A stretch of 63,483 nt of DNA. Origin: Neorhizobium petrolearium (GTDB lineage: Bacteria; Pseudomonadota; Alphaproteobacteria; Rhizobiales; Rhizobiaceae). The stretch's first letter is position 1; each line of letters begins with the position of its first letter. Shown piece by piece: positions 7,844-16,139 of the stretch. The stretch covers positions 1-63,483 of the forward strand of contig NZ_JAGGJW010000024.1 in assembly GCF_017873175.1 (NCBI RefSeq), written 5' to 3'. Under the pieces are notes generated by a model. That model searched no databases. It was not told the origin of the DNA and saw only the letters and a list, made by a program, of their open reading frames with translations. A program made the translations under genes and the position numbers.

Positions 7844-9154
7844 ATGATCCCGCAGGAAATCATCCGCCGCAAACGCGACGGAAAGAATCTTTCCGCTGAA
7901 GAGATCGGAGCCTTCGTCGCAGGCTTGACGAAGGAGGAAATCACCGAGGGTCAGGCTGCGGCCTTCGCCATGGCTGTCTTCTTTCGGGGCATGTCCCGTA
8001 ATGAGACGGTGGCGTTGACGCTTGCCATGCGTGATTCCGGCACGGTTCTGGATTGGCGCGGCCTCGACCGCCCCGTGGCGGACAAGCATTCGACAGGCGG
8101 CGTCGGTGACAACGTTTCCTTGATGCTGGCGCCGATCGTCGCGGCCTGCGGCCTTGCGGTCCCGATGATTTCCGGCCGTGGGCTGGGGCACACGGGCGGC
8201 ACGCTCGACAAGCTGCAGTCGATCCCCGGTTATGATGTCATGCCGGAAGAGGCTCTCTTCCGGAAGGTCGTCGATGAGATTGGTTGTGCCATAATAGGAC
8301 AGACCGCCGAGCTTGCGCCCGCAGACCGGCGTCTCTATGCGATCCGCGACGTCACCGCGACGGTGGAGTCCGTGCCGCTGATCACCGCTTCCATCCTGTC
8401 GAAGAAGCTTGCGGCGGGCCTCGGCAGTCTGGTGCTCGACGTCAAGGTCGGCAACGGCGCCTTCATGGAAAGTCTGGAGGAAGCCGAGACACTCGCCCGC
8501 TCTCTGGTCGAGGTGGCGAATGGGGCAGGCGTCAGGACCGCCGCATTGCTGACCGACATGAACGAGCCGCTTGCCGATGCAGCCGGTAACACGCTCGAGG
8601 TCATCAACTGCCTCGATTTTCTGGCCGGGCTTAAGTCTGGCACGCGACTGGAAACGGTTGTCATCGCGGAAGCCGCCGAAATGCTGGTTCTGGCCGGCAT
8701 TGCCGGCGATCGGCCGGAAGCGGAGGAGAATGCCCGGCAAGTTCTGGCATCCGGCGAGGCGATGGAGCGTTTCGCCCGCATGGTGCATGCGCTGGGCGGG
8801 CCGTCTGATTTTTGCGAGCGCCCTGATGCCTATCTTGAGCGTGCACCGGTGCGGCTGCGCGTCGAGGCGCCGCAGGACGGATATCTTACGGCTTGCGAGA
8901 CCCGTGCTCTCGGTCTCGCCGTGGTAGAGCTCGGCGGCGGACGCAGGCGGGCGGCGGATGCGATCGACCATCGTGTCGGCATCAGCGAACTTCTGCCTTT
9001 AGGCACACCGGTTTCAAAGGGCGAGCCGATCGCCATGGTGCATGCGAAAAACCGGGAAGATGCGGAGCGGATCGCGAAGGACGTGGCTCGTTTCTACACG
9101 ATCGCCGACACGTCGCCTGAACCATCGCCGGTCGTCATCAAGCATATCGCCTGA
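7844..9154 (+). CDS. deoA: Thymidine phosphorylase
   Basis: A 436-residue pyrimidine nucleoside phosphorylase, close to the 440 aa of E. coli DeoA, converting thymidine and deoxyuridine to base and deoxyribose-1-phosphate. It shows the phosphate-binding motif DKHSTGGVGD at 80-89 and the family signature SGRGLGHTGGTLDKLQSIPG at about 108-127. I start at ATG 7844 with SD GAAGAGAAG; the frame runs further upstream over deoC without meaning. It ends 46 bp from the convergent upp gene, and no clear terminator separates them. Confidence 0.96.
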   Translation: MIPQEIIRRKRDGKNLSAEEIGAFVAGLTKEEITEGQAAAFAMAVFFRGMSRNETVALTLAMRDSGTVLDWRGLDRPVADKHSTGGVGDNVSLMLAPIVAACGLAVPMISGRGLGHTGGTLDKLQSIPGYDVMPEEALFRKVVDEIGCAIIGQTAELAPADRRLYAIRDVTATVESVPLITASILSKKLAAGLGSLVLDVKVGNGAFMESLEEAETLARSLVEVANGAGVRTAALLTDMNEPLADAAGNTLEVINCLDFLAGLKSGTRLETVVIAEAAEMLVLAGIAGDRPEAEENARQVLASGEAMERFARMVHALGGPSDFCERPDAYLERAPVRLRVEAPQDGYLTACETRALGLAVVELGGGRRRAADAIDHRVGISELLPLGTPVSKGEPIAMVHAKNREDAERIAKDVARFYTIADTSPEPSPVVIKHIA

Positions 9155-9200
9155 TCCCGCCGGATAAGTTTCAGTTTTTTCCTCCCAGCCGTGTCAGGGA

Positions 9201-9830
9201 TTATTTTGTGCCATACATGCGGTCACCGGCATCGCCGAGACCGGGCACGATATAACCCTTCTCGTTGAGATGGCTGTCGATCGCGGCTGTATAGATCTTG
9301 ACGTCCGGATGGGCGCCCTGGAAATTCTTGATGCCTTCCGGAGCGGCCAGCAGGCAGAGGAAGCGGATGTTGTGAGCGCCGCGCTCCTTCAGCTTGTCCA
9401 CCGCCGCGATCGAGGAATTGCCGGTCGCGAGCATAGGATCGACCACGATGATGAGCCGTTCGGCAATGTCTTCCGGCGCCTTGAAGTAATATTCGACCGG
9501 CTGCAGCGTTTCGTGGTCGCGATAGACGCCGATATGCGAGACGCGTGCCGAAGGCACAAGTTCGAGCATGCCCTCCAGAAGGCCGTTGCCGGCGCGCAGG
9601 ATGGAGGCGAAGACGAGTTTCTTGCCTTCGACGACGGGCGCCTGCATTTCGGTAAGCGGCGTCTCGATCGTCTCCATGGTCAGTTCGAGGTCGCGGGTCA
9701 CTTCATAGCAGAGCAGCATGGAAATCTCGCGCAGCAGCCGCCGGAAGCCGGCCGTCGAGGTTTCTTTCTTGCGCATGATCGTCAGCTTGTGCTGCACCAG
9801 CGGATGATCGATGACAGTGACGCCGTCCAT
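9201..9830 (-). CDS. upp: Uracil phosphoribosyltransferase
   Basis: A 209-residue enzyme making UMP from uracil and PRPP. The PRPP-binding loop VDPMLATGNSS is at 130-140, and the uracil-recognition region GYIVPGLGDAGDR is near the C-terminus. The start at 9830 (MDGVTVIDHP) has a good SD (GGGGAAG); an upstream in-frame ATG at 9887 adds 19 non-conserved residues. It salvages the base released by the phosphorylases. First in reading order from the convergent junction; 61 bp from add. Confidence 0.96.
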   Translation of the reverse strand: MDGVTVIDHPLVQHKLTIMRKKETSTAGFRRLLREISMLLCYEVTRDLELTMETIETPLTEMQAPVVEGKKLVFASILRAGNGLLEGMLELVPSARVSHIGVYRDHETLQPVEYYFKAPEDIAERLIIVVDPMLATGNSSIAAVDKLKERGAHNIRFLCLLAAPEGIKNFQGAHPDVKIYTAAIDSHLNEKGYIVPGLGDAGDRMYGTK

Positions 9831-9891
9831 GAGCTTCCCCTTATTCCTGCCTGTTCTTTCTTTTGAGGAAAAAGCCACGTTCCGCAAGCCG

Positions 9892-10896
9892 TCAGGCGCG
9901 TTTTGCGGCCTCGTCCCCAGCCTGTGCGTCGAAACGCGCCAGCAACCTGCAGCGCGTATCTTCGTCGACGAAGGCGGCTTCGAGCGCCGTGCGCGTCATG
10001 GCGTCGATATCCCCGTCCGAAAATCCCATGATCTTCGATGCAATCTCGTATTCACGTGTCAGAGACGTATGGAAGAAGGGAGGATCGTCGGAATTGAGGC
10101 AGACACGCACGCCGGCCGCCTTGAGCCGCCTCAGCGGGTGACTGTCGAAGTCCGGGAAGACGTTCAGAGCGATATTGGAGCCCGGACAGACCTCCAGCAC
10201 GATGCCGAGATCGGCAAGACGCGCCACCAGCACCGGGTCTTCGATCGCACGCACGCCATGGCCGATCCGCGAAGGTTTCACGAGATCGAGCGCATCGGAG
10301 ACGCTGAAGGCACCGCAGACTTCTCCGGCATGGATCGTCAGCCCGAGTCCCGCATCGCGGGCGATGTCGAAAGCGCGCGCATAGTCGGCGACTCGGCCCA
10401 TGCGCTCTTCGCCGGCCATGTTGAAGCCCGTCACCAGCGGGTTCTTTGCCCGTGCGGCATATTCTGCGGCGGCGATTACCCGGTCCTGACCGAAGTGCCG
10501 CTCGCCGGTGACGATTATGCGCGCCTCGATACCGGTCTTTTCGCGCGCGGCATGGATACCGTCCGAGATGCCGGCAAGGTAGGCGTCGGCCCCAAGCCCG
10601 ATCCGGTCGCCATGGTCCGGTGAGACGATGATCTCGCTGTAGATCGTATTGGCGGCGGCAAGCTCCGTCAGGTAGGTCTCGGTCAGCAGCGCATAGTCAT
10701 CGGCCGTCTTGAAGAGGGCAGCGACTGCGTCATAACAGACGAGGAATTCGGCAAAGTCCGACCAGACATACGCGCCGTTGCGCAAAATGTGGCTCGTATC
10801 GACGCCGTATTTCCTGGCCTGCGCTGCGGCAAGTGCCGGCGGCGCCGCGCCTTCTATGTGGCAATGGATTTCGGCCTTGAGGAGCTGCGCAGTCAA
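9892..10896 (-). CDS. add: Adenosine deaminase
   Basis: A 334-residue amidohydrolase-fold enzyme converting adenosine to inosine. Metal and catalytic motifs are present: HCH (His11 and His13) in AEIHCHIEGA, the HAGE motif mid-protein, a conserved GHG (RIGHGV) and the C-terminal SDDP carrying the two aspartates. The start overlaps the deoB stop by 4 bp (ATGA), indicating translational coupling. Inosine formed here is the substrate of the purine nucleoside phosphorylase at 6154. Confidence 0.93.
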   Translation of the reverse strand: MTAQLLKAEIHCHIEGAAPPALAAAQARKYGVDTSHILRNGAYVWSDFAEFLVCYDAVAALFKTADDYALLTETYLTELAAANTIYSEIIVSPDHGDRIGLGADAYLAGISDGIHAAREKTGIEARIIVTGERHFGQDRVIAAAEYAARAKNPLVTGFNMAGEERMGRVADYARAFDIARDAGLGLTIHAGEVCGAFSVSDALDLVKPSRIGHGVRAIEDPVLVARLADLGIVLEVCPGSNIALNVFPDFDSHPLRRLKAAGVRVCLNSDDPPFFHTSLTREYEIASKIMGFSDGDIDAMTRTALEAAFVDEDTRCRLLARFDAQAGDEAAKRA

Positions 10897-12113
10897 AGGA
10901 AGCTCCGTCCATGCGGTCCCGGCGGGATGGAGAGATGGGTGGCGATCGTCTCCGCGATATCCGCATAGGTCGACCTCAGCCCGATGGAACGGGAACGGAT
11001 TCCGGGGCCGAAAGCCATGATCGGCACCCGCTCGCGGGTATGGTCGGTCCCGCGCCAGGTCGGATCGCAGCCGTGGTCGGCGGTGAGGATTACCAGATCG
11101 CCGGGCTTCAGCCGCCGGTGAATGTCCGGCAATGCGCGATCGAAAGCTTCGAGCGCCGCCGCATAGCCTGGAACGTCACGGCGATGGCCGTAAAGCATGT
11201 CGAAATCGACGAAATTGGTGAAGACGAGATCGCCGACGGCTGCCTCGTCCATGGCGGAAAGCGTCGCGTCCATCAGGGCCGCATTGCCGTTTGCCTTGAT
11301 GACGCGCGATACGCCCTGATGGGCAAAGATGTCGCCGATCTTGCCGATGGCATGCACCGATCGTCCCTCCTGAATCAATCGGTCGAGGAGTGTCGGTTCC
11401 GGCGGGGGAACGGAAAAGTCGCGGCGGTTGCCGGTGCGCTCGAAGGTTTCCGCCGTCTCGCCGACGAAGGGGCGCGCGATCACTCTGCCGATGTTGAGCG
11501 GGTCGAGCAGTTCGCGCACCACCTGGCAGAGCGTGATGAGCCGGTCGAGGCCGAAATGGGTCTCGTGAGCGGCGATCTGGAACACGGAATCGCTTGAGGT
11601 ATAGCAGATCGGTTTTCCGGTACGGATATGTTCCTCTCCAAGCCGCGCGATGATCTCCGTGCCTGATGCATGGCAATTGCCGAGAATGCCCGGAATATTG
11701 CCTTCCCGGCAGATCGCCTCGATCAGTTCGGGCGGAAATGCATCTCCCTCGCCCGGGAAGTAACCCCAGTCGAACATCACTGGAGTTCCGGCGATCTCCC
11801 AATGCCCGGATGGCGTATCCTTGCCGCGGGAAACCTCGTTTGCCGCGCCATGGAGGCCGAAAACGCGTTCGGGCATCGGCATGCCGTCCGGATAGTTACC
11901 GCTGGCAAGCTTGGCGATTTCGAGAAGTCCGAGCGAAGACATGTTCGGCAGGTGCAGCGGACCTTCCCGAAGGCCGGTCCGATCGCCGGCGCCGGCGGCA
12001 CAGAATTCCGCGATATGGCCGAGCGTGTTGGAACCCAGATCGCCATACTCTTCCGCATCGCGGGCACCGCCCACGCCGAAGGAGTCGAGAACGAACAGGA
12101 AGGCACGTGCCAT
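10893..12113 (-). CDS. deoB: Phosphopentomutase
   Basis: A 406-residue alkaline-phosphatase-superfamily phosphopentomutase interconverting (deoxy)ribose-1-phosphate and -5-phosphate, the step between the phosphorylases and DeoC. The N-terminus FLFVLDSFGVGG carries the metal-binding Asp, DLGSNTLGHIAE follows, and the C-terminal TADHGCDPTWRGTDHTRE provides the second metal cluster. Length equals the E. coli family standard. First gene of the minus-strand unit deoB-add-upp. Confidence 0.96.
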   Translation of the reverse strand: MARAFLFVLDSFGVGGARDAEEYGDLGSNTLGHIAEFCAAGAGDRTGLREGPLHLPNMSSLGLLEIAKLASGNYPDGMPMPERVFGLHGAANEVSRGKDTPSGHWEIAGTPVMFDWGYFPGEGDAFPPELIEAICREGNIPGILGNCHASGTEIIARLGEEHIRTGKPICYTSSDSVFQIAAHETHFGLDRLITLCQVVRELLDPLNIGRVIARPFVGETAETFERTGNRRDFSVPPPEPTLLDRLIQEGRSVHAIGKIGDIFAHQGVSRVIKANGNAALMDATLSAMDEAAVGDLVFTNFVDFDMLYGHRRDVPGYAAALEAFDRALPDIHRRLKPGDLVILTADHGCDPTWRGTDHTRERVPIMAFGPGIRSRSIGLRSTYADIAETIATHLSIPPGPHGRSFL

Positions 12114-12221
12114 TGGTCACCCGGGTACTGAGATGCAATTGGGCCGGCATTTCTCAACCGGCGTGAATTGGGACTCATATAACCGCAGACGTGGCTTGGC
12201 AAAGGGGCTGGTGTTTCCTGG

Positions 12222-12818
12222 TCACCCGCAATCGGTACAGGAAATGCTGTCTCCGAAACGCTGGCGATAGAAAAATTCCTGGCTGATCGGGATCTCCTGC
12301 AGACTTGTCGGCACCAGGCCGGACATGAACATCAGGAGGTCGTGTTTCACCAGAACCTCGGATCGTATCAGGAAGGAACTGGCAAGGCGCATCTTCTCGG
12401 GGACATAGACCGGCGAGCCGACCGCATAGGGTGCGCCCCCGCCGTTCTGCCAGGACCATGCGACTGTCGGGTTGCCGTCGGCATCGATTGCGACGCCGGT
12501 AACCTTGATGCTCGGGTCATGTGCTGTGTAGGGCACGAAAATGCTTGCGGCCAGATGCGGCATCGTCGCGAGAAAGGCCTTGTTCACGCTCGCCTCGCGG
12601 GCCACGAGGTCGGCAATGGTGTCGGCACTGTGCGTCACTCTCTTCGAGACGCTGAATCCGATCGTCAGCTCGAAGGAGGTGATGTAGAGGCTCAAGAGAA
12701 GCGGCGCGATGAGCGCGAATTCGACGGCGCCGACGCCGCGCCGGTCGGCAATGAACTGCCTGAGCGCGATGAGGAAGCCCTGTGGCCGCTTCTGCGATTG
12801 CGGTTTTTGCCCTTCCAT
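12222..12818 (-). CDS. TadE/TadG-like pseudopilin 2
   Basis: A 198-residue protein of the TadE-like family, minor pilus-associated proteins of the Tad secretion system. After a basic N-terminus, RRGVGAVEFALIAPLLLSLYITSFE (about residues 27-51) forms the single transmembrane helix with the conserved E in AVEFALI; the rest is periplasmic. The C-terminus has CTDCG. Start ATG 12818 overlaps the stop of the preceding gene by one base (TGATG); a GTG one codon earlier is possible. Cotranscribed with the next TadE-like gene. Confidence 0.85.
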   Translation of the reverse strand: MEGQKPQSQKRPQGFLIALRQFIADRRGVGAVEFALIAPLLLSLYITSFELTIGFSVSKRVTHSADTIADLVAREASVNKAFLATMPHLAASIFVPYTAHDPSIKVTGVAIDADGNPTVAWSWQNGGGAPYAVGSPVYVPEKMRLASSFLIRSEVLVKHDLLMFMSGLVPTSLQEIPISQEFFYRQRFGDSISCTDCG

Positions 12819-13429
12819 CACGGATAGTCCTCGTTTCGGACGGTGGATGTCTGCACGATCAGGAAATAGTTGTCGCCGCTGGCGGGCTGGACATTGGTTA
12901 TCAAGGGCCGGATCAGATCTGTGATGACGTCCCAGCGATAGTAGGCGCGCACCATGTTGATGGTCTTCTGCGCACCCGGCGAATAGGCGAACGCGGATGT
13001 ATCCAGGTCACCGTCCGGCGTCAAAGGGACAGAGTCCGGCACATCCATGAAGTCCGTGAAACTGCGGACATCGAGCCATAGCTTGTTCGGCGTGCCGATC
13101 TCCGTCTCGCTGCACTTGATCATGATCGAAACTTCGTCGCAGAAAGCGCGCCGGAATTCGGTGCTGCTCGTGTTGCCGGCGGTGATGCTGCCGGTTCTGA
13201 TCCTGCGCGCCATCGTGTCGACGGCGTTCCCGACGAGCTGCTCGCCGGTATAGGCGATGAAGGTCTCGATGATCGCGAAAATGATGATGAAGTAGGGGAT
13301 GGCGAGCAGGGCGAATTCGATCGCCGCCGCACCGTCCCGCGAGCGGAGGATTCGCCGCCACGCTCCCTTGCGCCTGCTTCTCGCCGGCACAGGCGCGCCC
13401 CCTCTGGTCTCGTCATGATCCTGGCACAT
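12818..13429 (-). CDS. TadE/TadG-like pseudopilin 1
   Basis: A 203-residue TadE-like protein. A long basic N-terminus (about 30 residues) precedes RDGAAAIEFALLAIPYFIIIFAIIE, the TM helix with the conserved Glu of pseudopilins; the C-terminal domain is periplasmic with two cysteines (CDE, KCSE) about 10 residues apart. It belongs with the pilus operon that starts 0.9 kb away on the other strand, and overlaps the second TadE-like gene by one base. Confidence 0.85.
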   Translation of the reverse strand: MCQDHDETRGGAPVPARSRRKGAWRRILRSRDGAAAIEFALLAIPYFIIIFAIIETFIAYTGEQLVGNAVDTMARRIRTGSITAGNTSSTEFRRAFCDEVSIMIKCSETEIGTPNKLWLDVRSFTDFMDVPDSVPLTPDGDLDTSAFAYSPGAQKTINMVRAYYRWDVITDLIRPLITNVQPASGDNYFLIVQTSTVRNEDYP

Positions 13430-13528
13430 GCTTTCCGCCCGACAGCCCTTTTGAGCGTCTGGATCGTACGTGGGGATTGTTGAGATTCCGTTGCCGCGAT
13501 GGCTGGGAGTTTAACGACCTGTCCCTGA

Positions 13529-13963
13529 TCAGGGCGAGGCGTTACTGTTGCTGCTGGTGTCGTTCTTGAACTCCGCGTGCTGTTCGCAATTGGGTGTGCA
13601 GGACAGGACGGAGCGGGCTGTCTGCCGGTAGACGCGCACGGTATTTCCCTCGTCGATCGAAACGAGGATGCGCTCGTCGGCAATCGCATTGCCTTCCGTA
13701 TCGAGCAGCACGAGGTTTGTCGTCCCGAAGCTGCGGCCCGTGAGCACGATCGTGGTGGGATCCGCAACCGTGGCGTCGGCGACGTTCGAATTGCCGACGA
13801 TGACCTTGCTGACCGGCCGGTCGAGCTTCAGCACGCGCGCGTGATTCATGAAGACGCGCAGCAGACCGCTTTCCTGTTCTTCCTGCGCAGCGGCCTGTCC
13901 CGCAACGGCGAAGACCAGGCCGCCAAGGACGGCAAGTCGAAGCATGACGCTACGCAACAGCAT
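13529..13963 (-). CDS. Free-standing secretin N-domain protein (T2SS/T3SS_pil_N)
   Basis: A 144-residue exported protein. A signal peptide (MLLRSVMLRLAVLGGLVFAVAGQAAAQ) is followed by one domain, LLRVFMNHARVLKLDRPVSKVIVGNSN... to LVSID, that matches the pilus-assembly N-terminal domain found at the start of CpaC secretins. Here it stands alone and ends in a polar tail with two Cys (SCTPNC). Start at 13963 is preferred for the signal peptide; 14038 is also in frame. Divergent from the pilin gene; probably a periplasmic partner of CpaC. Confidence 0.75.
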   Translation of the reverse strand: MLLRSVMLRLAVLGGLVFAVAGQAAAQEEQESGLLRVFMNHARVLKLDRPVSKVIVGNSNVADATVADPTTIVLTGRSFGTTNLVLLDTEGNAIADERILVSIDEGNTVRVYRQTARSVLSCTPNCEQHAEFKNDTSSNSNASP

Positions 13964-14364
13964 GAAAGGCGGCCTTTGGGTGCAGTTTATGGTTCGCAAA
14001 GAATGGATGTGATTGGTGAATGAAGAGTTAAGCGGCACATGTAGGCGCCTTTGACATCTTCTTAACTTTCCGAATGGCCATCTGGCTGGGGCACGTTGTC
14101 CCGGCTCCTGCCCGGAAAAAGTTCGTTAAGTTGCTGTAAAACAACTGATATTAGAAGTGACGATAGTCAATTTTCACCGCTCGAATACCGCCTTTTTTCT
14201 TCTTCCTTCATTTACCACTCGAAGGGCAAATCCGCCGTTAACCGGATGGTAACACTGTTCCTTAAGCCGTTGGAAATCGTCGGTCCGTAGATTGTGCCCA
14301 TCCGAACAGCGGAAACAGTTGTCGGGAAGTGCTGAACAACAATCGTCGAGTATAGGAGAATTCC
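13964..14364. promoter_or_regulatory. Divergent promoter region of the Tad pilus genes, with a CtrA-like motif
   Basis: The 401 bp between the divergent secretin-N-domain gene and the pilin gene is AT-richer than its surroundings and has no plausible ORF. At 14238-14252 it contains TTAA-N7-GTAAC, one mismatch from the CtrA box TTAA-N7-TTAA, about 115 bp before the pilin ATG. I could not fix a -35/-10 pair with confidence. Confidence 0.4.
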
Positions 14365-14556
14365 ATGTCCAAGATTTTCGCTCGTTTTCTGAAGGATGAA
14401 TCTGGCGCGACTGCCATCGAATATGGTCTCATCGCTGCTCTCATCTCCGTCGCCCTGATCGCCGGTGCATCGACGCTCGGTGATAGCCTTGATGCGCAGT
14501 TCGCGCGTCTTGGAGGCATTGTGGCTGACCCTGAAGCTGCTGCTGGCGGCGAATAA
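14365..14556 (+). CDS. ctpA: Flp/Fap-type major pilin
   Basis: A 63-residue Flp pilin precursor. The leader MSKIFARFLKDESG is cut by the prepilin peptidase before ATAIEYGLIAALISVALIAGA, which has the conserved Glu (+5) and Tyr of Flp pilins and the polymerising hydrophobic helix. The tail is short and acidic. SD TAGGAG precedes the ATG. First gene of the plus-strand Tad operon and followed by a terminator, which would make the pilin transcript the most abundant. Confidence 0.95.
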   Translation: MSKIFARFLKDESGATAIEYGLIAALISVALIAGASTLGDSLDAQFARLGGIVADPEAAAGGE

Positions 14557-14582
14557 GCCCGCCAGATCTATCGTAATTCGGA

Positions 14583-14604
14583 GCCGCCCTCATCGGGCGG
14601 CTTT
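14583..14604 (+). terminator. Terminator after the pilin gene
   Basis: GCCGCCC (14583-14589) pairs with GGGCGGC (14595-14601), followed by TTT. It begins 26 nt past the pilin stop and precedes cpaA, giving partial termination so that pilin exceeds the assembly machinery. Confidence 0.75.
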
Positions 14605-14671
14605 ATGCATTTGACGCCGGACCAATTCTCCGATCTTGCATGAAGACACACACTTGAAGAAAGATGTACCT

Positions 14672-15196
14672 ATGGCAAGCATAGTTGTTGCAGCCTTGAT
14701 CTTGTGCATCCTCCCTCTCGGGCTGGCACTCGCTGCCTTTACTGATCTCTTCACGATGACGATCCCGAACAGGATATCGGTCGCTCTCCTGGCAAGCTTC
14801 CTTATTCTGGCACCACTCTCGGGCCTTGCCTGGCCGGACATTGGCATGAGCCTTGTCGCCGGGCTTGCCGTCTTCGGCGGCTGTTTCGCGCTTTTCGCGC
14901 TGAATGTCATGGGCGGCGGAGATGCCAAGCTCCTGACCGCTTCCGCCGTCTGGTACGGCTTCACTCACTCGCTTCTGGCCTTCCTCGTCACCGTCGGCTA
15001 TGTCGGCGGCGCCGTCACGTTGATCTTCCTTCTGCTGCGCGTGCGGGCGAATTCGGTCATGGCGATGGGAATTCCGCTGCCTGCCTCGCTGGTGACGGCC
15101 AAGAAAATCCCTTACGGCATTGCCATTGCGATTGCCGGTTTCCTGACTTTTGAACAGGCTCCCATTTATTCGTTGGCCATGAATGCTTTCCAGTAA
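14672..15196 (+). CDS. cpaA: Prepilin peptidase CpaA (A24 family)
   Basis: A 174-residue polytopic membrane aspartic protease that cleaves the Flp pilin leader. Its two catalytic aspartates are Asp25 in FTDLFTMTIPN and Asp84 in the MGGGDAKL motif. About five to six TM segments are visible. ATG 14672 has an acceptable SD (GAAGAAAG); the upstream in-frame TTG at 14636 is less likely. Equivalent to Agrobacterium ctpB, second gene of the pilus operon. Confidence 0.92.
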   Translation: MASIVVAALILCILPLGLALAAFTDLFTMTIPNRISVALLASFLILAPLSGLAWPDIGMSLVAGLAVFGGCFALFALNVMGGGDAKLLTASAVWYGFTHSLLAFLVTVGYVGGAVTLIFLLLRVRANSVMAMGIPLPASLVTAKKIPYGIAIAIAGFLTFEQAPIYSLAMNAFQ

Positions 15197-15231
15197 AGGT
15201 TAGCGCGTCGGAAAGATCGCGTTAACCAGAA

Positions 15232-15253
15232 TTGTAAGCTTCTCATTAACCAT
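15232..15253. promoter_or_regulatory. Pair of TTAACCA motifs (CtrA-half-site-like) before cpaB
   Basis: In the 93-bp gap between cpaA and cpaB, TTAACCA occurs at 15232-15238 and TTAACCAT at 15246-15253, 14 bp apart. They resemble CtrA half sites and echo the motif before the pilin gene. This is similarity by eye only. Confidence 0.3.
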
Positions 15254-15289
15254 AATTACACCATTGGAGGCCATTCTCCGGAGGAATTA

Positions 15290-16126
15290 ATGTTCCCCCA
15301 AGGAATGGCCATGAAGCCAACCCGTATCATCATTCTCGCGGTCGCCGTGGTGGCGGCGGGCCTTGCCGGCCTGCTGGCCGTGCGCCTTGCCGGCAAAAAA
15401 GGCCCCGAGCTGGTGGAAACCGTGATCCAGAAGGAGCCGACGGTCAGGGTTCTGGTCTCCGCCGAAAACCTGCCGGTCGGCAGCCGGCTGAACGAGAAGG
15501 CGATCCATTGGCTTTCCTGGCCGAAGAACGGCATTGTCGAAGGCTTCATCACCGACGACAAGCGGCCGGATGCCATCACGGAACTGCAGGGCGTGGTCGT
15601 GCGCATGCCGCTGTTCAAGGGCGAGCCGGTCCGCGCCGAAAAGATCGCGGATTCATCGAGCCGCATCATGTCTTCGCTTCTGCCCTCCGGGAAGCGTGCC
15701 GTCGCCACCGAAATTTCGGTCGCCACGGGCGCCGGCGGCTTCGTCCTGCCGAATGACCGCGTCGACATCATCATGGTGCGCGAGGGCAAGGAAGGCGGCG
15801 GCTACATCACCGAAAACATCCTGAATAATATCCGTGTGCTGGCGATCGACCAGCAGATCCAGGAGAGCGAGGACGGCAAGAAGGCGGTTGTCGGCACGAC
15901 TGCGACGCTTGAGCTGACGCCGGATCAGGCCAAGGTCATCGCCGTTGCCCAGCAGATGGCGTCGCGGCTGACACTCGCGCTGCGTTCGGTGGCGGATTCG
16001 CAGGAGGCCGATACGGCGGCGGCGGACTACCTGCTGCATGGCGGCGATGGCAAGGCGGATATCCAGGTCATCAAATCGGGCGCGATCGTCGGGAGCACGG
16101 CGACGGCGGCGGCGCAAGCGAAATGA
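15290..16126 (+). CDS. cpaB: Pilus assembly protein CpaB (RcpC)
   Basis: A 278-residue periplasmic Tad protein anchored by one N-terminal TM helix (RIIILAVAVVAAGLAGLLAV). It has a SAF/flagella P-ring-like domain (VRVLVSAENLPVGSRLNEKAIHW, about residues 50-72) and the RcpC domain with VLPNDRVDIIMV. CpaB is thought to stabilise or gate the CpaC secretin. ATG 15290 has the strong SD GGAGG; ATGs at 15305 and 15311 are alternatives. Fourteen bases before the GTG of cpaC. Confidence 0.92.
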   Translation: MFPQGMAMKPTRIIILAVAVVAAGLAGLLAVRLAGKKGPELVETVIQKEPTVRVLVSAENLPVGSRLNEKAIHWLSWPKNGIVEGFITDDKRPDAITELQGVVVRMPLFKGEPVRAEKIADSSSRIMSSLLPSGKRAVATEISVATGAGGFVLPNDRVDIIMVREGKEGGGYITENILNNIRVLAIDQQIQESEDGKKAVVGTTATLELTPDQAKVIAVAQQMASRLTLALRSVADSQEADTAAADYLLHGGDGKADIQVIKSGAIVGSTATAAAQAK

Positions 16127-16139
16127 ACGGAGCGGTCAC

